Below are positions 24,918 through 36,370 of a stretch of 64,000 bases of DNA, one piece after another. Below the pieces are notes generated by a model. That model saw only the letters and a list, made by a program, of their open reading frames with translations, was not told the DNA's origin and made no database searches. Every line of letters begins with the position of its first letter. Position 1 is the stretch's first letter. A program made the translations under genes and the position numbers. The DNA comes from Bacillus sp. (in: firmicutes) (GTDB taxonomy: Bacteria > Bacillota > Bacilli > Bacillales > Bacillaceae_J), in the NCBI GenBank assembly GCA_012842745.1, contig DUSF01000056.1, positions 310,001 through 374,000 on the forward strand, read 5' to 3'.

Positions 24918-27422
24918 TTGAAACGCATCATTAAGAAAAACATAGAGTTATTAGCACCTGCTGGAAATTGGGAAGCTATAAAAGCTGCCGTTGCCAACGG
25001 GGCAGATGCTGTTTATTTCGGAGTTGAAAATTACAATGCACGGGTGCGTGCGGAAAATTTTCAATCAAATGAGCTGCCAGAAATTATGGCTTATTTGCAT
25101 AAATATAATGTTCGTGGCTTTGTCACGTTAAATATATTAATTTTTGAAAGCGAGCTAGATGATGCCAAGAAGTTAGTCGAAGCATGCATTGATGCCGGTG
25201 TAGACGGTTTAATCGTTCAAGACATGGGGATTTTGCAATTAATCAGAGAAATTTCTTCTGATTTTCCTGTCCATGGGTCTACACAAATGACGGTTACCTC
25301 ACCTGAGGCGGTTGATTTTTTAAGGCCATATGACCTTGAGGTCGTTGTCTTAGGCCGGGAAAATAATTTACAGCAAATTAAAACAATTGCGGATGAAACG
25401 AATATACCATTGGAAGTATTTGTTCACGGTGCAATCTGCGTTTCTTATTCTGGTCAATGCTTAACATCGGAAATGTGGGGCGGGCGCTCGGCAAATCGCG
25501 GCGAATGTGCCCAAGCCTGCCGTCTACCATATGATTTAATTGTTGATAATGAGGTAAAAGAAATGGGTAATCTTGCTTACGTCCTTTCGCCAAAGGATTT
25601 AGCTGCTTTAGAAATCATTCCTGAGCTGATTGAAGCGGGTGTGACGACCTTTAAAATTGAAGGAAGGTTAAAGTCGCCTAAATATGTAGCAAATGTTGTT
25701 AGCAAATATCGTAAAGCGATTGACGAGTATGTAGCTGGAAGAAACTATAAACCTACAAAAACTGACATCCGTGAGCTCCAGCAAAGCTTCAGCCGTGGCT
25801 TTACTTTCGGTTTTTTAAAAGGAACGAACCATAAACAGCTGTTGGATGGGACATTCCCGAAAAGCCGCGGCGTTTATTTAGGAATGGTCAAAAAGGTGTT
25901 AAAGGATGCTGTTTTATGTGATGTAGAAGCGCCATTAAAGCGCGGCGATGGCATAGTTTTTGATGCCGGACGTCCTGAGGAAAAAGAAGAGGGCGGGCGC
26001 GTTTACGACCTTCGCAAAAACGGCGTGAAGATGGACGGAGAAGTTAAACAAGGCCTTATCGAAATTGTCCCTGGACGGCACGATATTAATTTAACGAAGG
26101 TCCATGTTGGTGATAAAATTTGGAAAACAAGTGACCAGGAGCTTGAGCGCCGTTTACGGAACACGTACGAATCTGAGCAAACTTATCGTCTTTTTCCGCT
26201 CAGCGTTTCAGCAACCGGCAACGTTGGAAGTCCTTTAATAACCGTTTGGCACGATGAAACAACGAACAACTATGTCACAATAGAATCAAATGAAAAATTA
26301 CAACAAGCGTTGAAACGACCATTAACAACGGAATATTTGACCGAACAGCTAGGCCGGTTAGGAGGAACAATCTTTAGGCTCGAGAATCTTGAAGCGACTT
26401 TTTACGAAGATGTAATGATTCCTGTAAAAGAATTGAATCATATGCGTAGACAAGCGGTGAAAGAGTTAGTTGCATTACGGCAAGCACCTTATCGTTATCA
26501 AAAAAATAATGTTGGACAAGCCGCTGATGAAAATGCTAGAAGCGGGCAAAATAGAGTCAAGAAACAGCCGGAAAATCCAAATTTAATTGCATTATGTCGC
26601 ACAATGGAGCAAATCGAAGCAGCCTCTCGAACCGATGTTGATTTTATTTATGCTGACTTTGAGTTTACAACTGACTATCCAAAAGCTGTACAAGCTGCAA
26701 AAGCATATAACAAGCCGATTGCCCTTGCGACACCGCGAATTCACATGCCAGGTGAAAATGCTATTTTAAATGGGATTATTAAAGCGGGACCTGATGCAAT
26801 CTTAGCTAGAAGCCTTGGAGCTGCTCAGTATTATCTGGAGAAGCAAAATCTGTCCATACCAATAATTGGTGATTTTTCATTGAATAGTGCGAATTCAAAA
26901 GCTGTCGATTTATTTTTAGGACGGGGCTTAGCGCGCATCACGCCATCTTATGATTTAAATATCCAACAAATGTTTGACCTCCTTGAGAATTCGCCAACTG
27001 AGAGTATTGAAGTTGTCATTCACCAGCATTTGCCAATGTTCCATACTGAGCATTGTGTGTACTGCACTTTTTTAAGCGAAGGAACCGATTTTACAAATTG
27101 CGGAAGACCATGTGAAAAGCATCGCATCTCACTCCAAGACCGGATTGGCATGAAGCATCCCGTTCGTGTGGACATTGGCTGCCGCAATACTGTTTATAAT
27201 GCGATTGAACAATCTGGGGCGGAATATATTGCGAATTTTTTAAATGAAGGGATTAAGCATTTTCGCATTGAATTTTTAGAAGAGGATGCGGAAAAGGTTC
27301 ATGAAGTTATTCAACTTTATCGTGAAGCGCTTGAAGGAAAAAGAACGGGTACAAGTGTTTGGAAAACATTAAAAGCAACAAATCAATTAGGGGTGACACG
27401 GGGACAGCTTATTAAAAAATAG
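24918..27422 (+). CDS. U32 peptidase-family protein with DUF3656 domain (RlhA-like)
   Basis: A large cytoplasmic protein of 834 residues. The N-terminal U32 domain contains LLAPAGNWEAIKAAVANGADAVYFG-type sequence and the Cys-rich block CVSYSGQCLTSEMWGGRSANRGECAQACR. A central DUF3656 collagenase-like segment follows (SFSRGFTFGFLKG onward). The C-terminal half is a second U32-like barrel with CVYCTFLSEG and CGRPCEKH. Members with this layout include RlhA, which hydroxylates a 23S rRNA cytidine; others are tRNA hydroxylases (TrhP). The Cys clusters suggest an Fe-S centre. The start is TTG 24918. It is monocistronic. Confidence 0.85.
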   Translation: MKRIIKKNIELLAPAGNWEAIKAAVANGADAVYFGVENYNARVRAENFQSNELPEIMAYLHKYNVRGFVTLNILIFESELDDAKKLVEACIDAGVDGLIVQDMGILQLIREISSDFPVHGSTQMTVTSPEAVDFLRPYDLEVVVLGRENNLQQIKTIADETNIPLEVFVHGAICVSYSGQCLTSEMWGGRSANRGECAQACRLPYDLIVDNEVKEMGNLAYVLSPKDLAALEIIPELIEAGVTTFKIEGRLKSPKYVANVVSKYRKAIDEYVAGRNYKPTKTDIRELQQSFSRGFTFGFLKGTNHKQLLDGTFPKSRGVYLGMVKKVLKDAVLCDVEAPLKRGDGIVFDAGRPEEKEEGGRVYDLRKNGVKMDGEVKQGLIEIVPGRHDINLTKVHVGDKIWKTSDQELERRLRNTYESEQTYRLFPLSVSATGNVGSPLITVWHDETTNNYVTIESNEKLQQALKRPLTTEYLTEQLGRLGGTIFRLENLEATFYEDVMIPVKELNHMRRQAVKELVALRQAPYRYQKNNVGQAADENARSGQNRVKKQPENPNLIALCRTMEQIEAASRTDVDFIYADFEFTTDYPKAVQAAKAYNKPIALATPRIHMPGENAILNGIIKAGPDAILARSLGAAQYYLEKQNLSIPIIGDFSLNSANSKAVDLFLGRGLARITPSYDLNIQQMFDLLENSPTESIEVVIHQHLPMFHTEHCVYCTFLSEGTDFTNCGRPCEKHRISLQDRIGMKHPVRVDIGCRNTVYNAIEQSGAEYIANFLNEGIKHFRIEFLEEDAEKVHEVIQLYREALEGKRTGTSVWKTLKATNQLGVTRGQLIKK

Positions 27423-27549
27423 CCTGTTTATTATTGATTTTGTACAAAATTCGACTTAAATTTGGAAATTCGGGAAAATGTCTTAATTTAGTCATACAAT
27501 TTTTTCGGATTTGTATTATTCTATATAAAGAGGGTTTGGTGGCAAAAGA

Positions 27550-28185
27550 GTGCGTGTTCTCATTTTTAGTGGTGGAAACTTAAATGATTGGGCTATTTCC
27601 TATATAAAGGAGGATGATTTTCTTATTGGGGTCGATCGCGGAGCCTATTTTCTATATTCACATCGGATAAAAATGAATATAGCGATTGGAGACTTTGATT
27701 CCGTAACAAAAGCCGAAAAAGAACAAATCATCACAAATGCAAAGGAACTCATTTCATGCGATGCAATTGACAAAAATGAGTCCGATACAGAGATGGCATT
27801 TCATTATGCACTGAAAAAACAACCAAAGGAAATTTTACTCTTTGGTGGGTTGGGTACTCGTTTTGATCATTCCATCGCAAATATTCAATTATTGCTTTGT
27901 GGCTTAGAAGCTGGTATTTCTTCTAAAATCATTGATGAATGGAATGAAATTCAACTTGTCAATAGTCAGCTTATCATCTATAAAGATCGGTTTAGAAATG
28001 TTTCTTTACTGCCACTAACACCGGAAGTAAGAGGGATTACATTGGAAGGTTTTCAATATCCGCTCTTACATGCCACAATCCGAATCGGGGAGTCCGTAGG
28101 CATCAGCAATGTTTTAATTGGAGAGTACGGTAAAATAATCGTATCCTCTGGGATTTTACAAGTAATCAAAAGTAATGATGAATAA
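27550..28185 (+). CDS. thiN: Thiamine pyrophosphokinase ThiN
   Basis: A 211-residue enzyme that transfers pyrophosphate from ATP to thiamine. Motifs: the N-terminal VDRGAYFLY, metal-binding IGDFDSVTK, KNESDTEMAFHYAL and GGLGTRFDHSIANIQLL. The start is GTG 27550. The next small gene follows 24 bases later and may be co-transcribed. No TPP riboswitch is visible upstream. Confidence 0.93.
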   Translation: MRVLIFSGGNLNDWAISYIKEDDFLIGVDRGAYFLYSHRIKMNIAIGDFDSVTKAEKEQIITNAKELISCDAIDKNESDTEMAFHYALKKQPKEILLFGGLGTRFDHSIANIQLLLCGLEAGISSKIIDEWNEIQLVNSQLIIYKDRFRNVSLLPLTPEVRGITLEGFQYPLLHATIRIGESVGISNVLIGEYGKIIVSSGILQVIKSNDE

Positions 28186-28209
28186 AATTTTTAAGGATGT
28201 GCCAATAAA

Positions 28210-28416
28210 ATGGGGAAAAGAATTAGTGAATTATATGAGCATGAATTAATTGAAATGGCTAGGGAAAATTTACATAATGAGCAAATTAAAAGAGAGTGGT
28301 TTAGCCGTTGGGGTTTAGAATTTCCAATGATTCGAACTGCTTTTGGGGTTAAAAAATATGGAGAAGATTTTACGGTTACAAGAGAAATGAAAAATAAAGA
28401 ATATGTGGCGATATAA
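28210..28416 (+). CDS. Hypothetical protein, 68 aa
   Basis: A small charged, probably helical protein (MGKRISELYEHELIEMAREN at the start). AAGGATGTG precedes the ATG, 24 bases after thiN, and a strong terminator follows, so it is the second gene of a thiN transcript. Family not recognised. Confidence 0.6.
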   Translation: MGKRISELYEHELIEMARENLHNEQIKREWFSRWGLEFPMIRTAFGVKKYGEDFTVTREMKNKEYVAI

Positions 28417-28420
28417 GTAG

Positions 28421-28456
28421 AAAAGCGGAAGCACTCATCATGGGGCTTCCGCTTTC
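28421..28456. terminator. Bidirectional terminator
   Basis: AAAGCGGAAGC (28422-28432) and GCTTCCGCTTT (28445-28455) form a perfect 11-bp stem between the thiN transcript and the convergent ABC-F gene. Confidence 0.88.
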
Positions 28457-28461
28457 CTATC

Positions 28462-30081
<1,620 letters not shown>

Positions 30082-30237
30082 TTAATAAAATTCCTCCAAA
30101 TCTTTAATTTCCCTATAATTATACCAAAAGGAAACGAATAAAGCGATTAACAGCAAACCTTCACGGGCGAATAATCTGAACCTATTCATGAATAGTTATT
30201 TGCATCGAAGAGAGGTGAGAGGTTATCATCGGTATAT

Positions 30238-30287
30238 TTCTATCATCTAATTTTTTACTGTCATGATGATAGAATTAGTGGTACAAT
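30238..30287 (+). promoter_or_regulatory. Palindrome overlapping the predicted ilvD promoter
   Basis: TTCTATCATC (30238-30247) and GATGATAGAA (30265-30274) are perfect 10-base inverted repeats with a 17-base spacer. A -10 like TACAAT sits at 30282-30287, so the weak -35 (CTGTCA, 30258-30263) lies within the palindrome. It looks like an operator, or a leader hairpin if transcription starts further upstream. Confidence 0.45.
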
Positions 30288-30339
30288 ATTAAATAATTTA
30301 AATTTAATAATTTTTTAGATATTAGTTGGAGGGATTTTC

Positions 30340-32016
30340 GTGGCAGAACTACGTAGTAATATGATTAAAAAAGGCTTTGATCGAGCACCACATCGCAGTT
30401 TGCTTCGCGCTGCAGGGGTAAAAGAAGAAGATTTCGATAAACCATTTATTGCTGTATGTAATTCTTATATTGATATAGTACCTGGACATGTTCATTTACA
30501 GGAATTTGGTAAGATTGTAAAAGAAGCAATTCGTGAAGCAGGCGGCGTTCCATTTGAATTTAACACGATTGGTGTAGATGATGGAATTGCAATGGGTCAC
30601 ATCGGTATGCGCTATTCACTGCCAAGCCGCGATATCATTGCTGATTCAGTTGAAACAGTTGTCGCAGCGCACTGGTTTGATGGCATGGTTTGTATACCAA
30701 ACTGTGACAAAATTACACCAGGAATGATGATGGCGGCAATGCGCTTGAATATTCCGACTATCTTTGTAAGTGGCGGACCTATGAAAGCTGGGGTAACAAG
30801 CACAGGTAAAAAACTTTCGCTAACATCTGTTTTTGAAGGTGTAGGAGCATTCCAAGCGGGACAAATTGATGAAAGTGCATTAACAGAAATTGAACAATAT
30901 GGCTGTCCAACATGCGGCTCATGTTCTGGAATGTTTACAGCGAACTCTATGAACTGTTTAGCAGAGGTGCTTGGATTAGCGTTACCAGGAAACGGGACAA
31001 TTTTAGCTGTTTCTCCTGAACGTCGTGATTTTGTTCGTGAATCTGCAAAGCAATTAATGCATTTAATTGAAAAAGATATTAAACCACGTGATATCGTCAC
31101 TGAAAAAGCAATTGATAATGCCTTTGCTTTAGACATGGCAATGGGTGGTTCTACAAATACAGTATTACACACACTTGCTTTAGCAAATGAAGCAGGCGTT
31201 GAGTATTCATTAGAGCGTATTAATGAAGTGGCGGAGCGTGTACCACATTTAGCGAAGCTTGCACCTGCGTCTGATGTATTTATTGAAGATTTACATGAAG
31301 CAGGCGGCGTACATGGGCTTCTAAATGAATTAGCGAAAAAAGAAGGTACACTTCATTTAGATACATTAACTGTAACAGGCAAAACTTTAGGTGAAAATAT
31401 TGCTGATTTCGAAGTAAAAAACTACGATGTCATTTATCCGATTGATAAGCCACATACAGAACGAGGGGGACTTGCAGTTCTTTTCGGAAACCTTGCTCCA
31501 GAAGGTTCTATTATAAAATCAGGTGCAGTTGAAGGCGGCATTACACGCCACGAAGGTCCAGCGATTGTCTTTGATTCACAAGATGAGGCCTTAGAAGGTA
31601 TTGCCAATGGTTCTGTAAAGTCAGGCCATGTTGTTGTGATTCGTTACGAAGGTCCAAAAGGCGGCCCTGGGATGCCGGAAATGCTTGCTCCTACAGCGCA
31701 AATTGTTGGTATGGGTCTTGGCACGAAGGTTGCACTAGTAACCGACGGCCGTTTCTCAGGTGCATCCCGTGGACTGTCAATCGGTCACGTTTCACCAGAA
31801 GCAGCAGAAGGCGGCCCACTTGCATTCGTTGAAAATGGCGACCATATTGTCATTGACATTAATGACCGCACTATTAACGTAGACGTACCAGAAGAAGTAT
31901 GGAATAAGCGCAAAGAAAATTGGAAAGGCTTTGAGCCAAAGGTTAAAACTGGTTATTTAGCGCGCTATTCTAAGTTGGTTACAAATGCGAGCAAGGGCGG
32001 GGTTTTGAAGATTTAG
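30340..32016 (+). CDS. ilvD: Dihydroxy-acid dehydratase IlvD
   Basis: A 558-residue Fe-S dehydratase of branched-chain amino acid and pantothenate synthesis that converts dihydroxy-isovalerate and -methylvalerate to 2-keto acids. The cluster ligands are visible in [21 protein letters not shown] and [19 protein letters not shown]. The C-terminal [19 protein letters not shown] is typical. The start is GTG 30340 with TTGGAGGG upstream. It stands alone rather than in an ilv-leu operon. ilvE is elsewhere in the window. Confidence 0.97.
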   Translation: MAELRSNMIKKGFDRAPHRSLLRAAGVKEEDFDKPFIAVCNSYIDIVPGHVHLQEFGKIVKEAIREAGGVPFEFNTIGVDDGIAMGHIGMRYSLPSRDIIADSVETVVAAHWFDGMVCIPNCDKITPGMMMAAMRLNIPTIFVSGGPMKAGVTSTGKKLSLTSVFEGVGAFQAGQIDESALTEIEQYGCPTCGSCSGMFTANSMNCLAEVLGLALPGNGTILAVSPERRDFVRESAKQLMHLIEKDIKPRDIVTEKAIDNAFALDMAMGGSTNTVLHTLALANEAGVEYSLERINEVAERVPHLAKLAPASDVFIEDLHEAGGVHGLLNELAKKEGTLHLDTLTVTGKTLGENIADFEVKNYDVIYPIDKPHTERGGLAVLFGNLAPEGSIIKSGAVEGGITRHEGPAIVFDSQDEALEGIANGSVKSGHVVVIRYEGPKGGPGMPEMLAPTAQIVGMGLGTKVALVTDGRFSGASRGLSIGHVSPEAAEGGPLAFVENGDHIVIDINDRTINVDVPEEVWNKRKENWKGFEPKVKTGYLARYSKLVTNASKGGVLKI

Positions 32017-32045
32017 TGGATGTAATTTTTAATGATGCTGAAAGA

Positions 32046-32076
32046 AGCACGGTTCATTTTGAGCCGTGCTTTTTTA
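32046..32076 (+). terminator. Intrinsic terminator after ilvD
   Basis: AGCACGG...CCGTGCT stem with TTTTTT tail. Confidence 0.88.
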
Positions 32077-32231
32077 ATATCAATTGGGCGGTAAGTCGTG
32101 GTTTATAAATCATCTAGACTTCTTCTTTCCATTTTAAAATGGTTATTTTACTTTTCTTGAATTGATATTATAATAAGTAAGTATTAAATTTTTCTGCTAA
32201 TGCAGATTTGATTCATTTAAAAGGAGATTCT

Positions 32232-32882
32232 ATGAAAAAATTCAAACCGATTCTCGAAATTATTTGTTATATCGTGTTACCAATTGTTATATGGAAATAT
32301 GGACGTGAGCCTTTGGGTGATTATTACGCTATGCTGTTATCAACAGCTCCAGCGTTCGTTTATACAGTTTGGAACTTTTTTACTGAACGCCAATTTAACG
32401 TATCAGGCTTATATATCATGTCATCATTGATGATTAATACAATTTTGGATTTAATAAGTGATTCTGCTGAGTGGATGCTTTGGAATGGAATTTATTTCAA
32501 TTTTGGAATGATTGTCTTTTTGTTATTTACAATTGCTATCAAAAGGCCAATTGTGATGTATTTCCTAGTGGATGCTGCTTATGTACAAGGAACGCCACGA
32601 GCGGAAAGCTTCAAAAAGTATAAATCAAAGGAATTATTTAAATATTTTCAATGGTTAACTGCTTTTCTAATTTTACGTGATGTCGTCGCAAGCGGCGTCA
32701 AAATTTGGTTAATTTACAAATATGGTGTTGATGGATTTGATAAAATCCTCATCGTAATGAGAACTTTTGGCTGGATTATGTCAGTCGTTTTCGTCGGAGC
32801 GGTCATCTTTGTTTTCAATAAAATTAGCCAGCATGCTGAAAAGGAAGAAGAGGGTGAGAGTAAAGAAGAAATAGTTATTTAG
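32232..32882 (+). CDS. VC0807-like multi-pass membrane protein
   Basis: A 216-residue membrane protein with about five hydrophobic segments and a charged C-terminal tail (HAEKEEEGESKEE). Segments such as LPIVIWKYGREPLGDYYAMLLSTAP and TERQFNVSG resemble the uncharacterised VC0807 family. ATG 32232 has AAAAGGAG seven bases upstream; the frame is open from 32208. Function is unknown. It is followed by its own terminator. Confidence 0.72.
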   Translation: MKKFKPILEIICYIVLPIVIWKYGREPLGDYYAMLLSTAPAFVYTVWNFFTERQFNVSGLYIMSSLMINTILDLISDSAEWMLWNGIYFNFGMIVFLLFTIAIKRPIVMYFLVDAAYVQGTPRAESFKKYKSKELFKYFQWLTAFLILRDVVASGVKIWLIYKYGVDGFDKILIVMRTFGWIMSVVFVGAVIFVFNKISQHAEKEEEGESKEEIVI

Positions 32883-32885
32883 GAC

Positions 32886-32932
32886 AAAAACCACCTGTTT
32901 ACTGTATGGACCCAGTGAGAAGGTGGTTTTTA
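32886..32932 (+). terminator. Intrinsic terminator
   Basis: AAAAACCACCT and AGGTGGTTTTT flank a 24-base loop containing further weak pairing; a T tail follows. Confidence 0.75.
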
Positions 32933-33025
32933 CTTTTGATGGGTGAAGTTATAGCCTTCACGGTAATGACCGAAATGTTTAGTGTAAACAAGCGAAATTT
33001 CTTGATAGCATACAGAACTTTTCGG

Positions 33026-33265
33026 TCAAACATCACGTTTAATATTAACCGCAAATGAAAAATACAGAAATGAGCCAATCATAATTCGCACGACCTCTAT
33101 TGGCACGGACGTAAATTTTGATTTAACATATGACAATGCTTCCTTTTTGATAGCAAGATGAAAAACATTTTCATTTAAGTGATCAACATTTTTTTTATTT
33201 AAAAATAAAATGGCCTCATACCTGCCATCGTTTTCTTTTACTTCATGTTTTAAAAATAAATTCAT
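33026..33265 (-). CDS. Small protein with C-terminal hydrophobic segment, 79 aa
   Basis: A small protein with charged N-terminal two-thirds and one hydrophobic stretch at the end (IMIGSFLYFSFAVNI). AAAGGTGATTTGA precedes ATG 33265, which supports translation. It is divergent from the DUF2339 gene. Family not recognised. The frame at 33278-33577 on the same strand lacks a ribosome site and is treated as a shadow. Confidence 0.55.
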   Translation of the reverse strand: MNLFLKHEVKENDGRYEAILFLNKKNVDHLNENVFHLAIKKEALSYVKSKFTSVPIEVVRIMIGSFLYFSFAVNIKRDV

Positions 33266-33452
33266 TCAAATCACCTTTTAAACTGACCTATCCTTTTTAT
33301 CTTTATCATTTACTGAAATAATATCCTGAGTTGCCTTTCCGTCTGGTATACTAGTGGTATATTTATACAATTTATTGAAATATATTCTCAAAAAAACTTG
33401 CAGGCTGTACGATGTTTTGTTGCTACAATCAATTGGGAAGGAGTGAAGGCAG

Positions 33453-35108
33453 TTGCTAGAAGAGGAACGAATATGTTCGTTAGAGAAACGAGTGACCGAA
33501 TTGGAAAATGAGGTTAATGACTTAAAAGCGGCTATGAAACATGCAAAGGTGGAGTCCCAGTCAGTCTTTATTGACACGAAAAGAACAACTACGAATGCCC
33601 GTCCATTTGTTAAAATAGAAAAAATTGATTTAGGTAAGTCTAAATCCGAAAAACTCGATTTAGAAAAGCTGTTAACCGAAGTGTGGTTGCCGCGGATTTT
33701 TATGGTTGTGATGTTACTCGGTGTGCTTTGGGGCTTTAAAGTAGCGATAGATTACGGATTTCTTACTCCAATTGTCCGTATCATGCTAGGATATGTTGTC
33801 GGCGTGGCTCTCATCTATTTTGGACAAAAACAAATAAAGAAAAACCGTGTTAAACTAGGAATTGTATTGTTAGGTGGCTCTTATTCCATCCTTTTATTTA
33901 CAACATTTGCAGCTAATAGCTTATTTAGCTATCTTTCAAGCCCGCTTGCATTTATATTGAATATCATTTGGTTGGCACTTGGCTTATTTTTTGCCATTAA
34001 AAATCAATCGCAAGCGCTAGGGATTTTTATTGCTATTGGTGGCTATTTAATTCCATTCTTAATTGAAAGCGAAAATCCAAACATTTGGATTTTTACATCA
34101 TACGAGACCATTCTCTATCTAGTTTTACTTTATTTCTCGTTGCGTAAAAAATTTATCGGCCTTTATTTTTTTGCCTTCGCTTTTTTACATATAACATTTT
34201 TCGTATTTAGTTTAACAACCGGCTTCTCAAGCTTCCAAAAGCCAATAGTTTATGGCCTTATTGCGCAGTTTTTATTTATTACAGTTACTTATCTGAAAGG
34301 AAGATTGTATACAAGGGAACAAATGGCAACCTTATTTGCAAGCTTCGTCTTAACAACTAGCTGGGTGAAATTGTATTTTACCGAAACAACAAGTGAATGG
34401 TTTGCGCTTATTACAACTGTGATTTTCTTTGTAATCGCGGTTTATTTCAAAAAAGACAAAGATCGCATGGTGACAGCTTCCGTTGTCTCCGCTTTTGCGC
34501 TCATTACATGGTTTCTTTATGTATTGGAAGGAGATTTGCTGCAAGTATTCTTATTATTAGAAGGGGCGGCACTTCTATTTCTTGGCTGGCAGCTGCAATC
34601 AAAGCTACAAAAACTCGTGGGAGCGATGATTTATTTAGTAGCCTACTTAATTGCAATCGAAAATGATTATGTGAAAATATTCTCGATAGATTCGATTATT
34701 TGGCTGACACTATTAATAACAACTGGCTTTGTCCTTTACGGATTAGTAAAATACGAGAAAGACGTTACTGCATTAAAATGGTTTGCTGTTGGGATGAATG
34801 TACTTGTATGGCTTAAGTACACTTTCCTCTTCGTTCCTTTATTATTAGTAGGGTTAGATGAAAATGTAATCCAAATGACAACTTCCTTTGTGTGGGCCAT
34901 TTTTTCTGTTGTATTAGTCGTTTTTGGTGTCAAAAGGAATAAAAAATCGGTGCGATTAACTGGAGTGGCTTTACTTTTCATAGCCCTTATTAAGGTAGTT
35001 TTTTTCGATTTACTCATGGTGTCGATTGCGATTCGCGCTATTTTATTCATTGGAATCGGTGTCATTGGTATATTAATTTCAAGAATTTTTTATGGTAAAA
35101 ATGAGTAA
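33453..35108 (+). CDS. DUF2339-type polytopic membrane protein
   Basis: A 551-residue protein. The N-terminus (residues 1-40) is a short coiled coil, MLEEERICSLEKRVTELENE onward, followed by a charged linker and about fourteen or more closely spaced hydrophobic helices. The first follows the sequence EVWLPRIFMVVMLLGVLWGFK. This coiled coil plus many-helix layout is that of DUF2339 proteins, which have no established function. The start is TTG 33453 with AAGGAG about ten bases upstream. It is monocistronic and followed by a long hairpin. Confidence 0.82.
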   Translation: MLEEERICSLEKRVTELENEVNDLKAAMKHAKVESQSVFIDTKRTTTNARPFVKIEKIDLGKSKSEKLDLEKLLTEVWLPRIFMVVMLLGVLWGFKVAIDYGFLTPIVRIMLGYVVGVALIYFGQKQIKKNRVKLGIVLLGGSYSILLFTTFAANSLFSYLSSPLAFILNIIWLALGLFFAIKNQSQALGIFIAIGGYLIPFLIESENPNIWIFTSYETILYLVLLYFSLRKKFIGLYFFAFAFLHITFFVFSLTTGFSSFQKPIVYGLIAQFLFITVTYLKGRLYTREQMATLFASFVLTTSWVKLYFTETTSEWFALITTVIFFVIAVYFKKDKDRMVTASVVSAFALITWFLYVLEGDLLQVFLLLEGAALLFLGWQLQSKLQKLVGAMIYLVAYLIAIENDYVKIFSIDSIIWLTLLITTGFVLYGLVKYEKDVTALKWFAVGMNVLVWLKYTFLFVPLLLVGLDENVIQMTTSFVWAIFSVVLVVFGVKRNKKSVRLTGVALLFIALIKVVFFDLLMVSIAIRAILFIGIGVIGILISRIFYGKNE

Positions 35109-35140
35109 GCCAAGTATTGCGCAGTCGAGTTCGTAAAAAA

Positions 35141-35202
35141 AGTAGCCCGTTTTGAAGTGTATTATCAAAAATTGTGCTTCAAAACGGACTATTGTAACTT
35201 TT
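35141..35202. terminator. Long terminator hairpin
   Basis: AGTAGCCCGTTTTGAAG (35141-35157) and CTTCAAAACGGACTATT (35177-35193) pair with few mismatches; T-rich flanks on both strands suit the convergent genes. Confidence 0.8.
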
Positions 35203-35211
35203 ATAAATTTA

Positions 35212-35568
35212 TTAATGTGATTTTTTCGAGTTATATCCTCGTTCTCCATATGGTTGAAGGTGTTCCAACCATTTACTTTCTAGTTCTAACAACGCTTCCT
35301 TTTCGTTAAAATATGGGTCGTCTTTCTTTTTGAGCGATTCCAATACTTCAATAGTGAAAGCATCCTTTCCGAATTGGTTCCATTCTTCTTGGAGCACTTT
35401 ATTGTTGTGAGTACCTGTTTCCAACTGGAATTTTACCCCGTTTAACATCTTGATATTTCTTGCACTTCCGATAAAAATCTTTTCATTTTTGCTGTTTTTA
35501 ATTTGATAAATGCCAGCTTCGATTGGTATTTCTATATATAGTTGCTTTAGTTCTTTTTTTCGATCCAT
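35212..35568 (-). CDS. GIY-YIG domain protein
   Basis: A 118-residue single-domain protein. AGIYQIKNSKNEKIFIGSARN matches the GIY...YIG core with IFIGSARN in place of YIG, so the second Tyr is Phe. Downstream FGKDAFTIEVLES and the Glu-rich ALLELESKWLEHLQPYGERGYNSKK resemble the metal-binding Glu and Asn of the family. Stand-alone small GIY-YIG proteins are common in Bacillus and mostly uncharacterised. It lies 23 bases downstream of the DUF2087 regulator in the same operon. Confidence 0.75.
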   Translation of the reverse strand: MDRKKELKQLYIEIPIEAGIYQIKNSKNEKIFIGSARNIKMLNGVKFQLETGTHNNKVLQEEWNQFGKDAFTIEVLESLKKKDDPYFNEKEALLELESKWLEHLQPYGERGYNSKKSH

Positions 35569-35591
35569 TTGACTTCACTCACTTTCCTCCG

Positions 35592-36347
35592 TTATTTTTT
35601 CAGCCAATATTGGCTTCCATCTGACTTTCGATCTATTAAGCCATATTCGATTAAATATCTCCTAATCATGACATAATCATCATAAATTTCGTTTAAAAGC
35701 TGATTTATTTCTTTTTCAGTATAGATGGCATCACTTTCGAATCGTTTAGTAATCTCGCGAAGAATAATCAGTCGTTGCTTTTCTTTAGGGGGAAATTTCT
35801 TTAATCGACCACTTACCCCTTCAGGTAAATACTTTTTAATGATTTCTTGTTGTTCCTCTTCCGTAACAGCGTACCGATCATCAACCATTTTTGCTGTTTT
35901 ATGTGGAGGGATAAAGGCTGGAGCATATTTATCTTTTTCTTTTAGCAGTTCCATGATTGCTAAAAAGCTCTTTGCTTGACGTTCCTTTTCTTTTAATGCA
36001 AAACGGTGATGCCTAATCGTAGAGACACTTCCAATCCCCATTTCACTTTGAACCTCTTTATCACTTTTTCCTTGATAAAAAAGGCGAAGGAGATGATTCT
36101 GATGGTCGGTAAGGCCCGTTAGTTTCTTATCAAGTCCAATTAAGTATTCAAATACCGATTGGTGTGCATCTTCAATATGAACACGCATATACCTTTCAGC
36201 TTCGTAAAAAATACTTTTATGAGGATAAATAATCCCTTTTTCAAATTTCTCACCACATAATAGGCATATATAAGATTCATTTTCCTGAATATATCCTTGT
36301 TTAAGTTCTTCCAAAGATGCATTCCAAAATAAATCTGAAATCTCCAT
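35592..36347 (-). CDS. DUF2087-type transcriptional regulator with LuxR-like HTH
   Basis: A 251-residue protein. The N-terminus has a CLLCGEKFEKG CxxC motif and His residues (residues 27-75), possibly a zinc finger. A LuxR/sigma-like helix-turn-helix follows (LTDHQNHLLRLFYQGKSDKEVQSEMG, then SVSTIRHHRFAL). The C-terminal region, RLKKFPPKEKQRLIILREIT to DDYVMIRRYLIEYGLIDRKSDGSQYW, is the DUF2087 domain. It is probably a DNA-binding regulator. The operon with a GIY-YIG protein and the row of palindromes just upstream suggest autoregulation. Confidence 0.8.
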   Translation of the reverse strand: MEISDLFWNASLEELKQGYIQENESYICLLCGEKFEKGIIYPHKSIFYEAERYMRVHIEDAHQSVFEYLIGLDKKLTGLTDHQNHLLRLFYQGKSDKEVQSEMGIGSVSTIRHHRFALKEKERQAKSFLAIMELLKEKDKYAPAFIPPHKTAKMVDDRYAVTEEEQQEIIKKYLPEGVSGRLKKFPPKEKQRLIILREITKRFESDAIYTEKEINQLLNEIYDDYVMIRRYLIEYGLIDRKSDGSQYWLKK

Positions 36348-36370
36348 TATTCAAACACTTCCAATCTGTA

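Noticed and set aside
33278..33577. 99-aa minus-strand frame
   Set aside because: It is antisense to the N-terminus of the DUF2339 gene, lacks a ribosome site, and overlaps the better-supported small gene region.
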